Source: Sipunculus nudus
Taxonomy: Eukaryota > Annelida > Sipuncula > Golfingiida > Sipunculidae
Length of the DNA: 64,000 bases
Direction of reading: 5' to 3'
Assembly: GCA_026874595.1 (NCBI GenBank)
Contig: CM049314.1
Location: forward strand, 29,089,729-29,153,728
In this document: in pieces, positions 55,812 to 64,000 of the stretch
How the letters are laid out: each line of letters starts with the position of its first letter
How positions within the stretch are numbered: position 1 is the stretch's first letter
The notes under the pieces: model-generated
Databases searched by the model: none
Told to the model about the DNA's origin: nothing
The model's input: the letters and a program-made list of their open reading frames with translations, nothing else
Position numbers and translations under genes: made by a program

Positions 55812-57859
55812 AAAAATGGTGCATGCCACCCGATGTCAAAATTATCGATTTCGGTAACGCCGCATGTCCACAAGAGGACCTGATGCCCAACCACGTCTGC
55901 CCGTTCAGCAAACGTCTGTGGGACCCGACCATCTATTGGACATCCCGAGCTCCAGAGATTTTTTTACGGCTGCGCCCCCACCTCACACCCGATGTGGGAA
56001 AGAATGCAGACCTGTGGGCCTTAGGTGTCATAATAGTGGGTTTGCTGCACCATTCGTTAAACAACGAGACGGAACATGTGGGGTTTGATGTCTACCGCCC
56101 TCGGGCGTGCTGGCTGTCAGTTTCAAGTTCCGAGGAAAGACATCAAAACGCCGATTACCTGTTTTGGCCGCAATGGCAGGACACAAGACGCGTCTACAGA
56201 ACCGCAGCAACATGCCGTGAATTCTACCGGGTGAAGGCCACACAAGTTGATGCCGCGCTCAGTGTGCAGCAGGCATCTGTCATTGTCAGCGGGTGTCTCC
56301 AGCCGTGCTCCAGGTGCCGCGTGGACAAGACGACCTACAGAGACATCCGTCGATGTATCGATGGCGGCAGTCCCAGTGATGCTCACGTCACAGCTCCGGG
56401 ATGCAGGTGTCAAACACAGGATGTGTGGACAGAAAAGTGTCGGCACAGCGTGCGAGAACCATGCGACCCCCGGTTCCACTCAAATCCTCACGCTGAAGAA
56501 GGGCGACGCCTCTGCAATACGCTCTCGATGGCTACCACCGCTGACCTCAAGCAGACGCTGTCCGCCACAGACGCTGCCACACATGAGACAGAAGATCCCA
56601 CAGAAGAAACACAAGCTCTTTTGAAGGGCGCTCTGGGCAGCCTTGCCATGCTCACAACAGGCCGGACATCGAACTGGTACTGGTGGTACTGGAGGTTGGG
56701 GCGCGTCACAGCATCGCACATGCAAAAGTTCATATGTAAGTCACAATCTGTCATGCTCAATATTTTTTACAAACTATGGAAAACACCCGAAAGCGTCTGT
56801 GAAGCTGCACGGTCCTCAGCCGCAGCAGCGACGAACCCTATGGCACACGGTTTGCTTTTCGAACCGATCGTGATCGACGTACTGCGTGACGTGATCGGCT
56901 TCGGGCAGCTTAAGAGCACGGGCCTGGTCTTGCACCCTGACCAGGAGAAGTACCCCATGCTCGGCGTTTCACCTGATGCTGTGTTTGAAGACATGACAGG
57001 GTTCATCGAGGTGAAGTGCCATTTCAGTGCAACAAAAGATTGGTCAAACATGAGCGGTCTAACACACGTGAAGGGATACAACCTGAAGGCGTTTGACAAG
57101 TCCTTCAGCCACGTCGGTCTGGACCGGCTGCCGGCCTTTTCACGCTTGTGTAAAGAAGAACGAGGCCGTAAGAAACCGTTCGCCGAAAGGAACGTGTACG
57201 TTGAGATCGACGCAGACCTCTGCCGTGCGACGGACGAGTCGATAGATGGCTTGCAAGCGCTCATTAAGGAAACGCCGCAACTATCGGTACGCCAACACCC
57301 CTTTGCGTATCATTACTTGTTTTTGAACATACACAGAGGCTCAACGTCCACTTACGTGTTAGACTACACGGTCGAAAACGTGGGGACGGACTGCGGGGAC
57401 ACAGAACGTCACCTGGTGTGCAGTCTTCATCACACGATCACAGCCCCGTCAGTGGAAGGGCCGTTCTTACTGCCGGACAAACGAAAGTCTCAAACAGAGG
57501 TTTCCCCCGTCACATCACTGAAGGACACGGAAGCATCACTCAAAGCGCCAAACGGCACTAGGAGCAGGGTGATACTCAACCCGCTGCACCCATACGCAGC
57601 CCAAGTGATCGGAACATGCGGAGTGATCGCCGCATCAACGGGTAGGCACGTTATAGACACAGAATCAATCGTCTGCTCGGCTTTCAACGAAAATATCCCA
57701 GAAGACCTGCTTGATGACAACGACTGGCACAACATGTGGGTACTGGCAGAACATACGCACAAAAAAACTGTTCCCTCTGACTGGATTGAGATCACTGCCG
57801 AGGTTTCTTGTGTGTACAAACGTGATAGCTACAGATCGGATGGTAGAAAAAATGTTTGA
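55808..57859 (+). CDS. UL12: Kinase C-lobe fused in frame to alkaline exonuclease (UL12-like)
   Basis: The first residues carry KIIDFGNA (Asp at 14) and later RAPEIF and DLWALGV, the C-lobe of the kinase begun at 55284. Without any stop the frame continues into a nuclease: HGLLFEP (Glu near 355), GVSPDA (Asp 390) and FIEVKC (Glu 401, Lys 403) make a PD-(D/E)xK site of the herpesvirus alkaline nuclease/YqaJ type. A possible separate start for the nuclease is ATG 56528. UL12 and UL13 are neighbours in mammalian herpesviruses, where they are separate proteins; here no stop separates them. The nuclease would process replication intermediates. AATAAA follows at 57991-57996. Confidence 0.8.
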   Translation: MKKWCMPPDVKIIDFGNAACPQEDLMPNHVCPFSKRLWDPTIYWTSRAPEIFLRLRPHLTPDVGKNADLWALGVIIVGLLHHSLNNETEHVGFDVYRPRACWLSVSSSEERHQNADYLFWPQWQDTRRVYRTAATCREFYRVKATQVDAALSVQQASVIVSGCLQPCSRCRVDKTTYRDIRRCIDGGSPSDAHVTAPGCRCQTQDVWTEKCRHSVREPCDPRFHSNPHAEEGRRLCNTLSMATTADLKQTLSATDAATHETEDPTEETQALLKGALGSLAMLTTGRTSNWYWWYWRLGRVTASHMQKFICKSQSVMLNIFYKLWKTPESVCEAARSSAAAATNPMAHGLLFEPIVIDVLRDVIGFGQLKSTGLVLHPDQEKYPMLGVSPDAVFEDMTGFIEVKCHFSATKDWSNMSGLTHVKGYNLKAFDKSFSHVGLDRLPAFSRLCKEERGRKKPFAERNVYVEIDADLCRATDESIDGLQALIKETPQLSVRQHPFAYHYLFLNIHRGSTSTYVLDYTVENVGTDCGDTERHLVCSLHHTITAPSVEGPFLLPDKRKSQTEVSPVTSLKDTEASLKAPNGTRSRVILNPLHPYAAQVIGTCGVIAASTGRHVIDTESIVCSAFNENIPEDLLDDNDWHNMWVLAEHTHKKTVPSDWIEITAEVSCVYKRDSYRSDGRKNV

Positions 57860-58246
57860 TTGTATAAAAGAAAACTACGAGATATGCCACCGGTTAACCA
57901 GATGACATTCGCGCGGTCCGCCGTTACACTGCACCCCCCCCCACCCCTCCCCAATTTCACATATATGTTTATGTAAAGTGTTATCACAGAAATAAAGACG
58001 GTTTTCATATCGTTGCGTTGGTGTCTTTAGTCTATTATTATGTTGTGGTATACACGCACACGCTTTATCTTTTACACATTTAAAGTACATACTGAATCAC
58101 AGAGGAAATCTTTAATATGAAAAAATATACAATACAGAGCTGTGACGGAGCAAAAAAACAGCATACATGGTACACATTTCGGCGCAGATGATATATAAGT
58201 CTGATATATCACACGTGCCAACATTGCAGTTAATCATTATACTGTA
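57860..58246. other. Convergent junction with C9 tract and poly(A) signal
   Basis: These 387 nt separate two convergent genes and contain C9 (57934-57942), AATAAA at 57991-57996 for the rightward gene, and AT-rich sequence. No gene is seen. Confidence 0.6.
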
Positions 58247-59092
58247 TCATATGGGCGGCGGTTCCGTCCGATCTTCGCACATGGTCCTGTCGCAAGGATC
58301 GTCTGTAATCGGTTCGGGCATATTACGCGCAAGGTACAGTTCCTCAATTTCTTCATCCAGTTTCATATTTTCACCTTGTCCTCTTCCCTCGCCGTCCTCA
58401 CCGTCGTCCGATTCTGAATCGCTGGACCACATATCTGCGCATGCATCTTTCACGTCGTTCAGCCGCTGTAACCACATCTGCTTTTTTCTCTCCTTTAAGG
58501 CACGCCTTTTCTCCTTGTGAACCGTGTTCGTCAATCCGCGTTCCATCCGGGTGTTAAAAATACGCCTTTTCACAGGGTCAATAACGTTGCGCCGAACGGC
58601 ACCGTACAATGCATTTTTCGTCGATCCCGAGTGATATACCTCACGCAAAGCTTTTTCTCTAGCAACCTGTTTGTCTGTATGTTCGGTCTGACGGACTTGA
58701 GCGGCCGCTCGTGTTGCCATTTCACGTGCACGCTGCAACTCGTCTTTGTGCATACGGTACCATTCGAGTGTCAGGGCTCTTCCCGTAATCCCGTATTTTC
58801 TTTCACTCGCCAGGGCCTTGTGTTCCAATACGTCCGCTAGGCGTGTGCAAGCGGTCATGCGACAAGCCAAGCGAAATCGGTCATTCAGATCTGCTACCTC
58901 TCTGTTGTGACTGACCTCACTGGTCGAGGGTCCCGGCGACACGGGTTCGCGCACCGTACCTGTGCGTCCACTCCGGATATCGAAAGACATAGTTCTTCTG
59001 TACTTGTCACCTTTCTGCGACGGATCGACAACACCTGACATGTCCTGATCAGTATCAGTCTTTGCATGCCTCGCGAGAACGTCCGTCGTCAT
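58247..59092 (-). CDS. Unknown charged coiled-coil protein, 281 aa
   Basis: Starts with ATG at 59090-59092 and ends with TGA. The N-terminal 60 residues are polar; the middle is helical and rich in Arg, Lys, Glu and Ala, with basic clusters (KEKRRALKERKKQ); the C-terminal 60 residues are acidic, with SSDSESDDGEDGE. No membrane segment is present. The pattern suits a tegument or nuclear phosphoprotein, but the family is not recognised. It is the first of a leftward group of four. Confidence 0.6.
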   Translation of the reverse strand: MTTDVLARHAKTDTDQDMSGVVDPSQKGDKYRRTMSFDIRSGRTGTVREPVSPGPSTSEVSHNREVADLNDRFRLACRMTACTRLADVLEHKALASERKYGITGRALTLEWYRMHKDELQRAREMATRAAAQVRQTEHTDKQVAREKALREVYHSGSTKNALYGAVRRNVIDPVKRRIFNTRMERGLTNTVHKEKRRALKERKKQMWLQRLNDVKDACADMWSSDSESDDGEDGEGRGQGENMKLDEEIEELYLARNMPEPITDDPCDRTMCEDRTEPPPI

Positions 59093-59117
59093 GGTTCATA
59101 GCGGTACGTGTATATCA

Positions 59118-60308
59118 TCATGCTACCCTTGGCTTTATCACGTACGTGTATAACACGTACCCCAAACCTGCTAGCACAGAAAGCGTCAGGATCGTGCAAA
59201 TAATCTTGCTGATTATACGTGAGCAACACGATTCGCACACGTAACAGTCACCGTCAGAGTGTTTCCCACTGCGCCGACAAATGCCACAGCGCTCCACCAA
59301 AAGTGACACGTAATACAACATCACCCAACACCCCGCGCTTAAGACGCCTGCGTGCCAGTACGCAAACTGGGGGACGAACGCGTCACAGGATCGTAGGCGA
59401 TGGGATGAATACGTCCCCATCAAACAGGCCACAGTGAGAAATATAACCATGGCATGCAAAGCTCCGCACGCGCCGGAACAGACCAACTTGTTGTGTCTGT
59501 GTCGTGTGGACACGCTCTTTCGGTCATTTTTCCCGATCGGCCAGTGGAACCCGGTGAATTCAAACTGGGAATACGGCGGAGGAGGTTCATCGGTGCCCGT
59601 GGTCAAGTACCGGTCGGCTTCCTCGGACACAACGGCTTCCATTGAGTCCACTCCGTCGAGAATGGCAGGTTTCTCATCGGGTTTTTCGCCCTGTGTCGGC
59701 GGTACTACGAGATTCGGTTCCGCATACGTGAAGCGCGGACGCGATACATCGGATTTTGGGTTGTGGCCTCCGGGGACGGCTGGGTTGTCGTTACAAGCTG
59801 TTGTTTTGTCTGCAAGTTTCTGTTGTGCTTTTTCACGAAGACCATCCATGATACGGATGTGAGCTACATGCAGTTTATGCGCAGCGTTGCGCAAGTGCAT
59901 GCTCAAAACAACGAACAAACATAGACCCACAAGTGGGAAGCACACAGCGTCAAACAACATCTCCTGCAGCAGCTCGTCATAGGCCGCAACAAGGCGTTCC
60001 GGGGGTCGACCTGACGAATCAGTGGTAGGAACAGGTGAGGCGTTCTCATTGCAAAGTAATATGCCGACAGTACACCTGAGTCTACGTGGGCGTCTCAACC
60101 AGCAGGCGCTTGTCGGGTATGCGGTTTGTGGCAAAAAGTAAGGTTCCATAGAGGCGTTGCGTCCAGAGCGTAAATAAATGCAACCGCAGTGGTCGTCCTC
60201 CGGCCACCACCCAGGGTGCCACAAATGTAGAGCGCTGATGATCCCCGCAGCCATACAGGCGATCGACGCAGCTAGGCCAGTGGCTACCTGAAATGTCGTG
60301 TGTCCCAT
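59118..60308 (-). CDS. Multi-pass membrane protein with PPPPY motif and Cys-rich loop, 396 aa
   Basis: The start is ATG at 60306-60308; an upstream GTG adds seven residues. Five hydrophobic segments are visible at about 8-28, 116-138, 276-300, 313-340 and 370-392. The loop between the second and third contains PPPPY (about 242-246), the type of motif that binds WW domains of NEDD4-family ubiquitin ligases. Just before the last segment a Cys-rich stretch CGIC...CYVCESCC could bind zinc. It is likely an envelope or intracellular membrane protein. No family is recognised. Confidence 0.6.
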   Translation of the reverse strand: MGHTTFQVATGLAASIACMAAGIISALHLWHPGWWPEDDHCGCIYLRSGRNASMEPYFLPQTAYPTSACWLRRPRRLRCTVGILLCNENASPVPTTDSSGRPPERLVAAYDELLQEMLFDAVCFPLVGLCLFVVLSMHLRNAAHKLHVAHIRIMDGLREKAQQKLADKTTACNDNPAVPGGHNPKSDVSRPRFTYAEPNLVVPPTQGEKPDEKPAILDGVDSMEAVVSEEADRYLTTGTDEPPPPYSQFEFTGFHWPIGKNDRKSVSTRHRHNKLVCSGACGALHAMVIFLTVACLMGTYSSHRLRSCDAFVPQFAYWHAGVLSAGCWVMLYYVSLLVERCGICRRSGKHSDGDCYVCESCCSRIISKIICTILTLSVLAGLGYVLYTYVIKPRVA

Positions 60309-60417
60309 ATTTAATGCCGCACACAGCACGATAATGATCCCGCATTGATCGGTGAGGCAGCTGTCATTGTGACATCAGACAGATACACATCCCCCACTGC
60401 ACAAATACAAGTCTCTG

Positions 60418-60957
60418 TTATGCAGCGATGGCTTTCGCGATCTGACAGAAAAAAGAAACCCAACCTGGCACCCCATGTGGCATCCATCCTGTGAAAAGCC
60501 CAGGAGAAGCATGGTTCTTGTGAATTGACGGGTTAACCACGTACAAATAAGCCCACCTGACGAAAACAGAGGACACACATTTAATGGTTTCCAGCGGGAC
60601 GCCATTGCGTTCCAGCTGACGACGAACAGACAAAGCGAATGCGAAAAAAACCAAAGCGTGTCCATAATAGCAGAAACCGTTCGCCACGCGGCCTAGTATG
60701 ATATTCAGACTCTTTTCAATGTCATGTTGCCCGTTCAGACATGACCACCACCTCTCTCCCGCAACTTTGATGTCCTTCATGTTTTCCAATTGCTTTATGC
60801 ACCCTCCCAGTGCAATTTCCACGTGCGCGTACGGTATAAAACAATCAGAACAGACTGAGCGGTTTTCGTGGCGTTCAGGGAATTGACAGACGAAAAGATG
60901 ATTCACGATTCGCCTGGCCGTAGAATGGGGCATAACAAGCGGATATCTTCTACGCAT
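60418..60957 (-). CDS. Bcl-2-like protein, 179 aa
   Basis: The start is ATG at 60955-60957. The helical pattern and length resemble a Bcl-2 fold: a BH3-like helix at about 48-62, a BH1-like segment with LGRVANGF (about 88-95) in a hydrophobic helix, and a BH2-like region with Gly and Trp (about 139-160). The C-terminus is hydrophobic, but a classic membrane anchor is weak. Many large DNA viruses carry Bcl-2 homologues that act on mitochondria-linked cell death. The match is from motif reading only; helical bundle similarity can mislead. It lies between two membrane-protein genes on the same strand. Confidence 0.45.
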   Translation of the reverse strand: MRRRYPLVMPHSTARRIVNHLFVCQFPERHENRSVCSDCFIPYAHVEIALGGCIKQLENMKDIKVAGERWWSCLNGQHDIEKSLNIILGRVANGFCYYGHALVFFAFALSVRRQLERNGVPLETIKCVSSVFVRWAYLYVVNPSIHKNHASPGLFTGWMPHGVPGWVSFFCQIAKAIAA

Positions 60958-61408
60958 ACCGTTATTCGATCGTATCAGCAAACTTGTCTAATGTGGCGTG
61001 AACGACTTTGCGTGCGGCGGTAGTGCAATGCCTGGTATCCTGTCCTTAATTTGCGAAACCACTCACGCCCGAAAACGGTGTTACTGCAAATTGCTACACA
61101 CGTCACGCGCACGACTTTCGCACTCATATGGGAACGTCCACAGATATTCTGGTAGCAAGTCGTCGGAGAAGTTGAGTGTCATTGCCGCGGCCAAATGTCG
61201 ACATCCGGGTTAACGTCTGGGACACATGTCCGGCTAGTCGAGGCGTTTATCACGGATAACAGTACACTTAGGGGGACGCCGGTTTGTAACTGCACGATCA
61301 GGCAATTATTCGAGAGACGAAGTGTCACACATTTTTTATTATTGTGTCGTTTCAACGTTCCTGTGCCTGAGCATCCAACGCCTGCTCACCAGCAAATGCA
61401 AATAGCGT
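60958..61408. other. Intergenic stretch with no supported gene
   Basis: This 451-nt space lies between two leftward genes. A rightward 81-codon frame with a real ATG (61195-61440) overlaps the end of the membrane protein gene; it has no motif, and I do not annotate it as a gene. Confidence 0.4.
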
Positions 61409-62041
61409 TCACGTTTCAAGGACGAGGGCGGCTGCAGTGAATAACAGGTACATGGCAGAGAGTACGTAGAACGTGATGCACGGGGGCTGAACTATTCCTG
61501 TTTTCGCCACGCGCACCATCTGCACCAAGAAACTTATGAACCAAGGGATGATCATGATCACATGCAAACCAGACACGATTGCGGATTTGGAAGAGGCTGT
61601 TACCATCCCCGTGAGACTGTAAAAATCACGTGGATCACCCTTCGTGCCACGCACGTTCTCTTTGTCATGCACCAGTAACCTTTCGCCTTCATGGTTTTCC
61701 TCACACGTGTCACCTCCATTGTCATCTTTTTCGTCTCTGAATATGTAAGTGTTTTTTCGAGGTCCTCGTCTACTCCCAAACGTATGTTTATTACGTCCCT
61801 CATGAGCGGACATCTTCGTCTCCCTTGGGTTGTTCCTTCCGGAAATACGGTACGCGAACACAGTCAAGCAGATCATGCTGGATCCATATTGTATCATACA
61901 TATAGGAAGAAAAGAACTGTCGTCACATAAAGATATATGTGCCGCGCCTGTTGTGATGATAATGCCGTATGCAGACACAAGAACAAAGGCGAACATGATA
62001 CGAAGACGGCGACCTCTGACGAATGACGCCTTGCCGTTCAT
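61409..62041 (-). CDS. Four-pass membrane protein, 210 aa
   Basis: Starts with ATG at 62039-62041. Hydrophobic segments are at about 14-34, 45-66, 158-178 and 188-208, with a long polar, charged loop of about 90 residues between the second and third. Basic residues before the first segment suggest that the N-terminus is cytoplasmic. The function is not recognised. It may belong to a cluster of host-interaction or envelope genes with the 59.1 kb membrane protein and the Bcl-2-like gene. Confidence 0.6.
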   Translation of the reverse strand: MNGKASFVRGRRLRIMFAFVLVSAYGIIITTGAAHISLCDDSSFLPICMIQYGSSMICLTVFAYRISGRNNPRETKMSAHEGRNKHTFGSRRGPRKNTYIFRDEKDDNGGDTCEENHEGERLLVHDKENVRGTKGDPRDFYSLTGMVTASSKSAIVSGLHVIMIIPWFISFLVQMVRVAKTGIVQPPCITFYVLSAMYLLFTAAALVLET

Positions 62042-62312
62042 CGTTGTCTATGCTTTCGTTATTAGGGCAATACTATACAACAACCTGTACAGAAGAATAG
62101 TAGGAACACCCCCAATCCAATAACCAACAGAACCACACAGCCGCTACTGACACAGACCTGTATTTGGAAAGGGGCCATTGACCTCGTTCTCTCTTTACAT
62201 CAACGTTCATGTCAATTCGTTATCGAGCCGTTACGGGAATTGAGAACAGTGACAACCAAAGGTATAACGGAAAACACGTTTTTGTTTTTGTTTACCCTCG
62301 AGGATCCGCAAC

Positions 62313-64000
62313 ATGGCCGCTATACCACCGCCACACCCACAACTGGGGCCTTGGGCCTTTGCATTTGACAACCATCACCTGGCCCCTTACCTCAACACGG
62401 GCGTACAGGAACTGTACACACTAGCGAAGAGTTACGCCACGGGAGGACTGCTGGAAAACGACCCTATGGATGCACGGTTGCTGGAATCCAAATTTATCAG
62501 ATATTATAAATGCTATGTGGCGGGTGCGTCAGTGCGAGGCGTTCAAAACACACCCCTGGGCGTTTGCTTGGTGCAAAGTTTCGATCCGCACATGATGGAC
62601 TGCAGGTACGAAGATGTCGAATACGTCAGTAAAGACGCTGTGATGTCGGAACCGCCACAGTCAGACAAGGCGCCCCCGAGGACAGTTCAGAGGCGGAAAA
62701 AGAAATTCACCTTCGCCTTGTCACATTCAGCCTACCTGGATGTGCCCTTTGACGTGCTGAACGTATTACGCACAAAGTTGGCCAGTGAAACAAACGATGC
62801 TCACACCACAGAACCTATCGTCCGGTTCGGGTATATGATGCAAGACGGCATGAGGGACCTCATAACGAGTCTGCGCGCCGGAAACATGGCCCACATGGGC
62901 GAGTTCCTGAGGGACATATCGCCGGACGCAGCCATTATGCGGGCACTGTACGCTATCAGGTTGCAGCAGCAACGTGCCCCTGACCCCAACCGCATAGCTC
63001 TTATGAAATGTCAGGCACTGAATGAGGCGGCGAGGATGTTTATGGCGAACCTGTTTTCAGTCCGGCTGGACGCATACGGCGCTGTCCGCCGCCTGGCGAA
63101 CCAGTGCAGCCAGCAGTGTGACCGGATTCCTTTCATCCGCGAGAGGTCACAAAGAGACGAAGGGGCGCCTTGGTCTGGAGCAAAGGCAAAATTGAAAGTC
63201 GCCGTGGAGGAAGCTGAGGCCCAGCTCAGCAGACCGGGAGCCGACCCGCCCAGCATCACTCAGAAGCTTCACCTGCAACGGATGAAAGATCTTTTGTCCT
63301 CGGAAAGTGAACTGTTCTATGCCTCGGATGTTCTGTGTGTGGTGCTGATGGGACCCGAGACTTACCAGCAGATGGCTCAAGGTATGTCAATGTACCGCGT
63401 GCTGACAGACTTGCGCCGTGGTGTGCTCCGCATAAACAAAACGGAGGAACAGATGATCGCACATACGGGTATCATGGTCCTTAACATACACAGCAACAAA
63501 GAGACCGTGAAAGACAGAGAACCGACAGCCGAAGAATACGTCTCGATCATGCGGGGCCCTGTCGACAGCAACGGGGAACCTACGGAGACTCTTTTCGCTG
63601 GAGTGGAAAAGGGTTACGTAGTACAGACATTCCCGGGGTTGACCCACAGAGACGGTCTGGTCTTGTTTTCGAAAGACGTCAGCGATGTGACAGACGTGAC
63701 ACGCCGCGTGGACCGTGATGTGACACGGGACATACTGCACGTGACGCAGACCACACCGATAGCGCTGTGCAGTCAACTAGACTACGTGCTGGACCGCTTG
63801 CAGAACCCGTCTTGTACTACAGGAAACCTAGGTGACCCACACCCAGTCAGGAACCCAAGCGCAAAACAACGCCTGCAAGTGCCCGTGAGCATGACGTGGA
63901 AAACCTACGGGGGCCGCGACGAAACCGTTACGGCTCTCCAGGCACTGATCGACGTCCTTTTCAACCCGGACCTGTACAATTTCGTGAGTACAACTAAAAG
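62313..64000 (+). CDS. Large protein, N-terminal 562 residues, cut by window end
   Basis: An ATG at 62313 opens a frame that I followed codon by codon to the end of the window without a stop. The visible part is soluble, mixed alpha/beta, with a basic patch (QRRKKK at about 127-132) and no signal or membrane segment. It is likely a large structural protein; the major capsid protein is one possibility because the gene is long and soluble, but no family motif was seen. The rest of the gene lies beyond this window. Confidence 0.65.
   Translation, partial: MAAIPPPHPQLGPWAFAFDNHHLAPYLNTGVQELYTLAKSYATGGLLENDPMDARLLESKFIRYYKCYVAGASVRGVQNTPLGVCLVQSFDPHMMDCRYEDVEYVSKDAVMSEPPQSDKAPPRTVQRRKKKFTFALSHSAYLDVPFDVLNVLRTKLASETNDAHTTEPIVRFGYMMQDGMRDLITSLRAGNMAHMGEFLRDISPDAAIMRALYAIRLQQQRAPDPNRIALMKCQALNEAARMFMANLFSVRLDAYGAVRRLANQCSQQCDRIPFIRERSQRDEGAPWSGAKAKLKVAVEEAEAQLSRPGADPPSITQKLHLQRMKDLLSSESELFYASDVLCVVLMGPETYQQMAQGMSMYRVLTDLRRGVLRINKTEEQMIAHTGIMVLNIHSNKETVKDREPTAEEYVSIMRGPVDSNGEPTETLFAGVEKGYVVQTFPGLTHRDGLVLFSKDVSDVTDVTRRVDRDVTRDILHVTQTTPIALCSQLDYVLDRLQNPSCTTGNLGDPHPVRNPSAKQRLQVPVSMTWKTYGGRDETVTALQALIDVLFNPDLYNFVSTTK

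Noticed and set aside
61195..61440. 81-codon + strand frame with an ATG
   Set aside because: It overlaps the 3' end of a membrane-protein gene, has no motif and no clear promoter or poly(A) signal.

Overview
This window reads as part of a large double-stranded DNA virus of the order Herpesvirales, either as a free genome or as a copy integrated in a eukaryotic genome. About thirty closely packed, intron-poor genes lie on both strands. They include glycoprotein B, a maturational protease/scaffold, the UL5-type helicase and UL52-type primase, a UL29-like single-strand DNA-binding protein, a UL13-like kinase joined to a UL12-like nuclease, UL31- and UL32-like proteins, and a giant UL36-like tegument locus with a viral deubiquitinase domain. 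The motifs are recognisable but the overall divergence is high. Roughly half the genes are not recognised, so the host cannot be named. The tRNA genes have eukaryotic bodies. A lineage outside the well-studied vertebrate herpesviruses is my inference.

Layout. 1-3932: four rightward genes of unknown function. 4162-11953: leftward block of gB, an acidic protein and the UL29-like protein. 12269-19363: rightward block of a possible capsid gene, protease/scaffold and helicase. 19364-24856: 5.5 kb without protein genes, holding three tRNA genes and a 3.2 kb inverted repeat built from about fourteen 105-106 bp hairpin-rich units. 24857-42431: a leftward unknown gene, then the tegument locus (OTU-like domain, C76 deubiquitinase domain, 3748-residue ORF). 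42564-46503: small helicase-like ATPase, a broken unknown gene and a small basic protein. 46797-54091: leftward UL31-like, UL32-like and primase genes plus a small ORF. 54250-57859: rightward coiled-coil gene and kinase-nuclease. 58247-62041: leftward coiled-coil protein, two multi-pass membrane proteins and a Bcl-2-like protein. 62313-64000: start of a large rightward gene cut by the window end.

Five loci are interrupted once or more although their motifs are preserved: gB (in-frame TAG), an unknown 45.7 kb gene (in-frame TAA), the primase (frame change), the kinase (frame change within 25 nt) and the tegument locus (frame change near an A11 run, then TAG plus another frame change in a duplicated segment). 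Neighbouring genes of up to 3748 codons are fully open. Early decay of an integrated copy, assembly error, or genuine recoding could each explain this; the sequence alone does not decide.

Together the genes cover DNA replication (UL5, UL52, UL29, UL12), capsid maturation and packaging (UL26, UL32), nuclear egress (UL31-like), tegument and deubiquitination (UL36), fusion (gB), signalling (UL13) and possible host interaction (Bcl-2-like and membrane proteins). DNA polymerase, terminase and a certain major capsid protein are not seen here.
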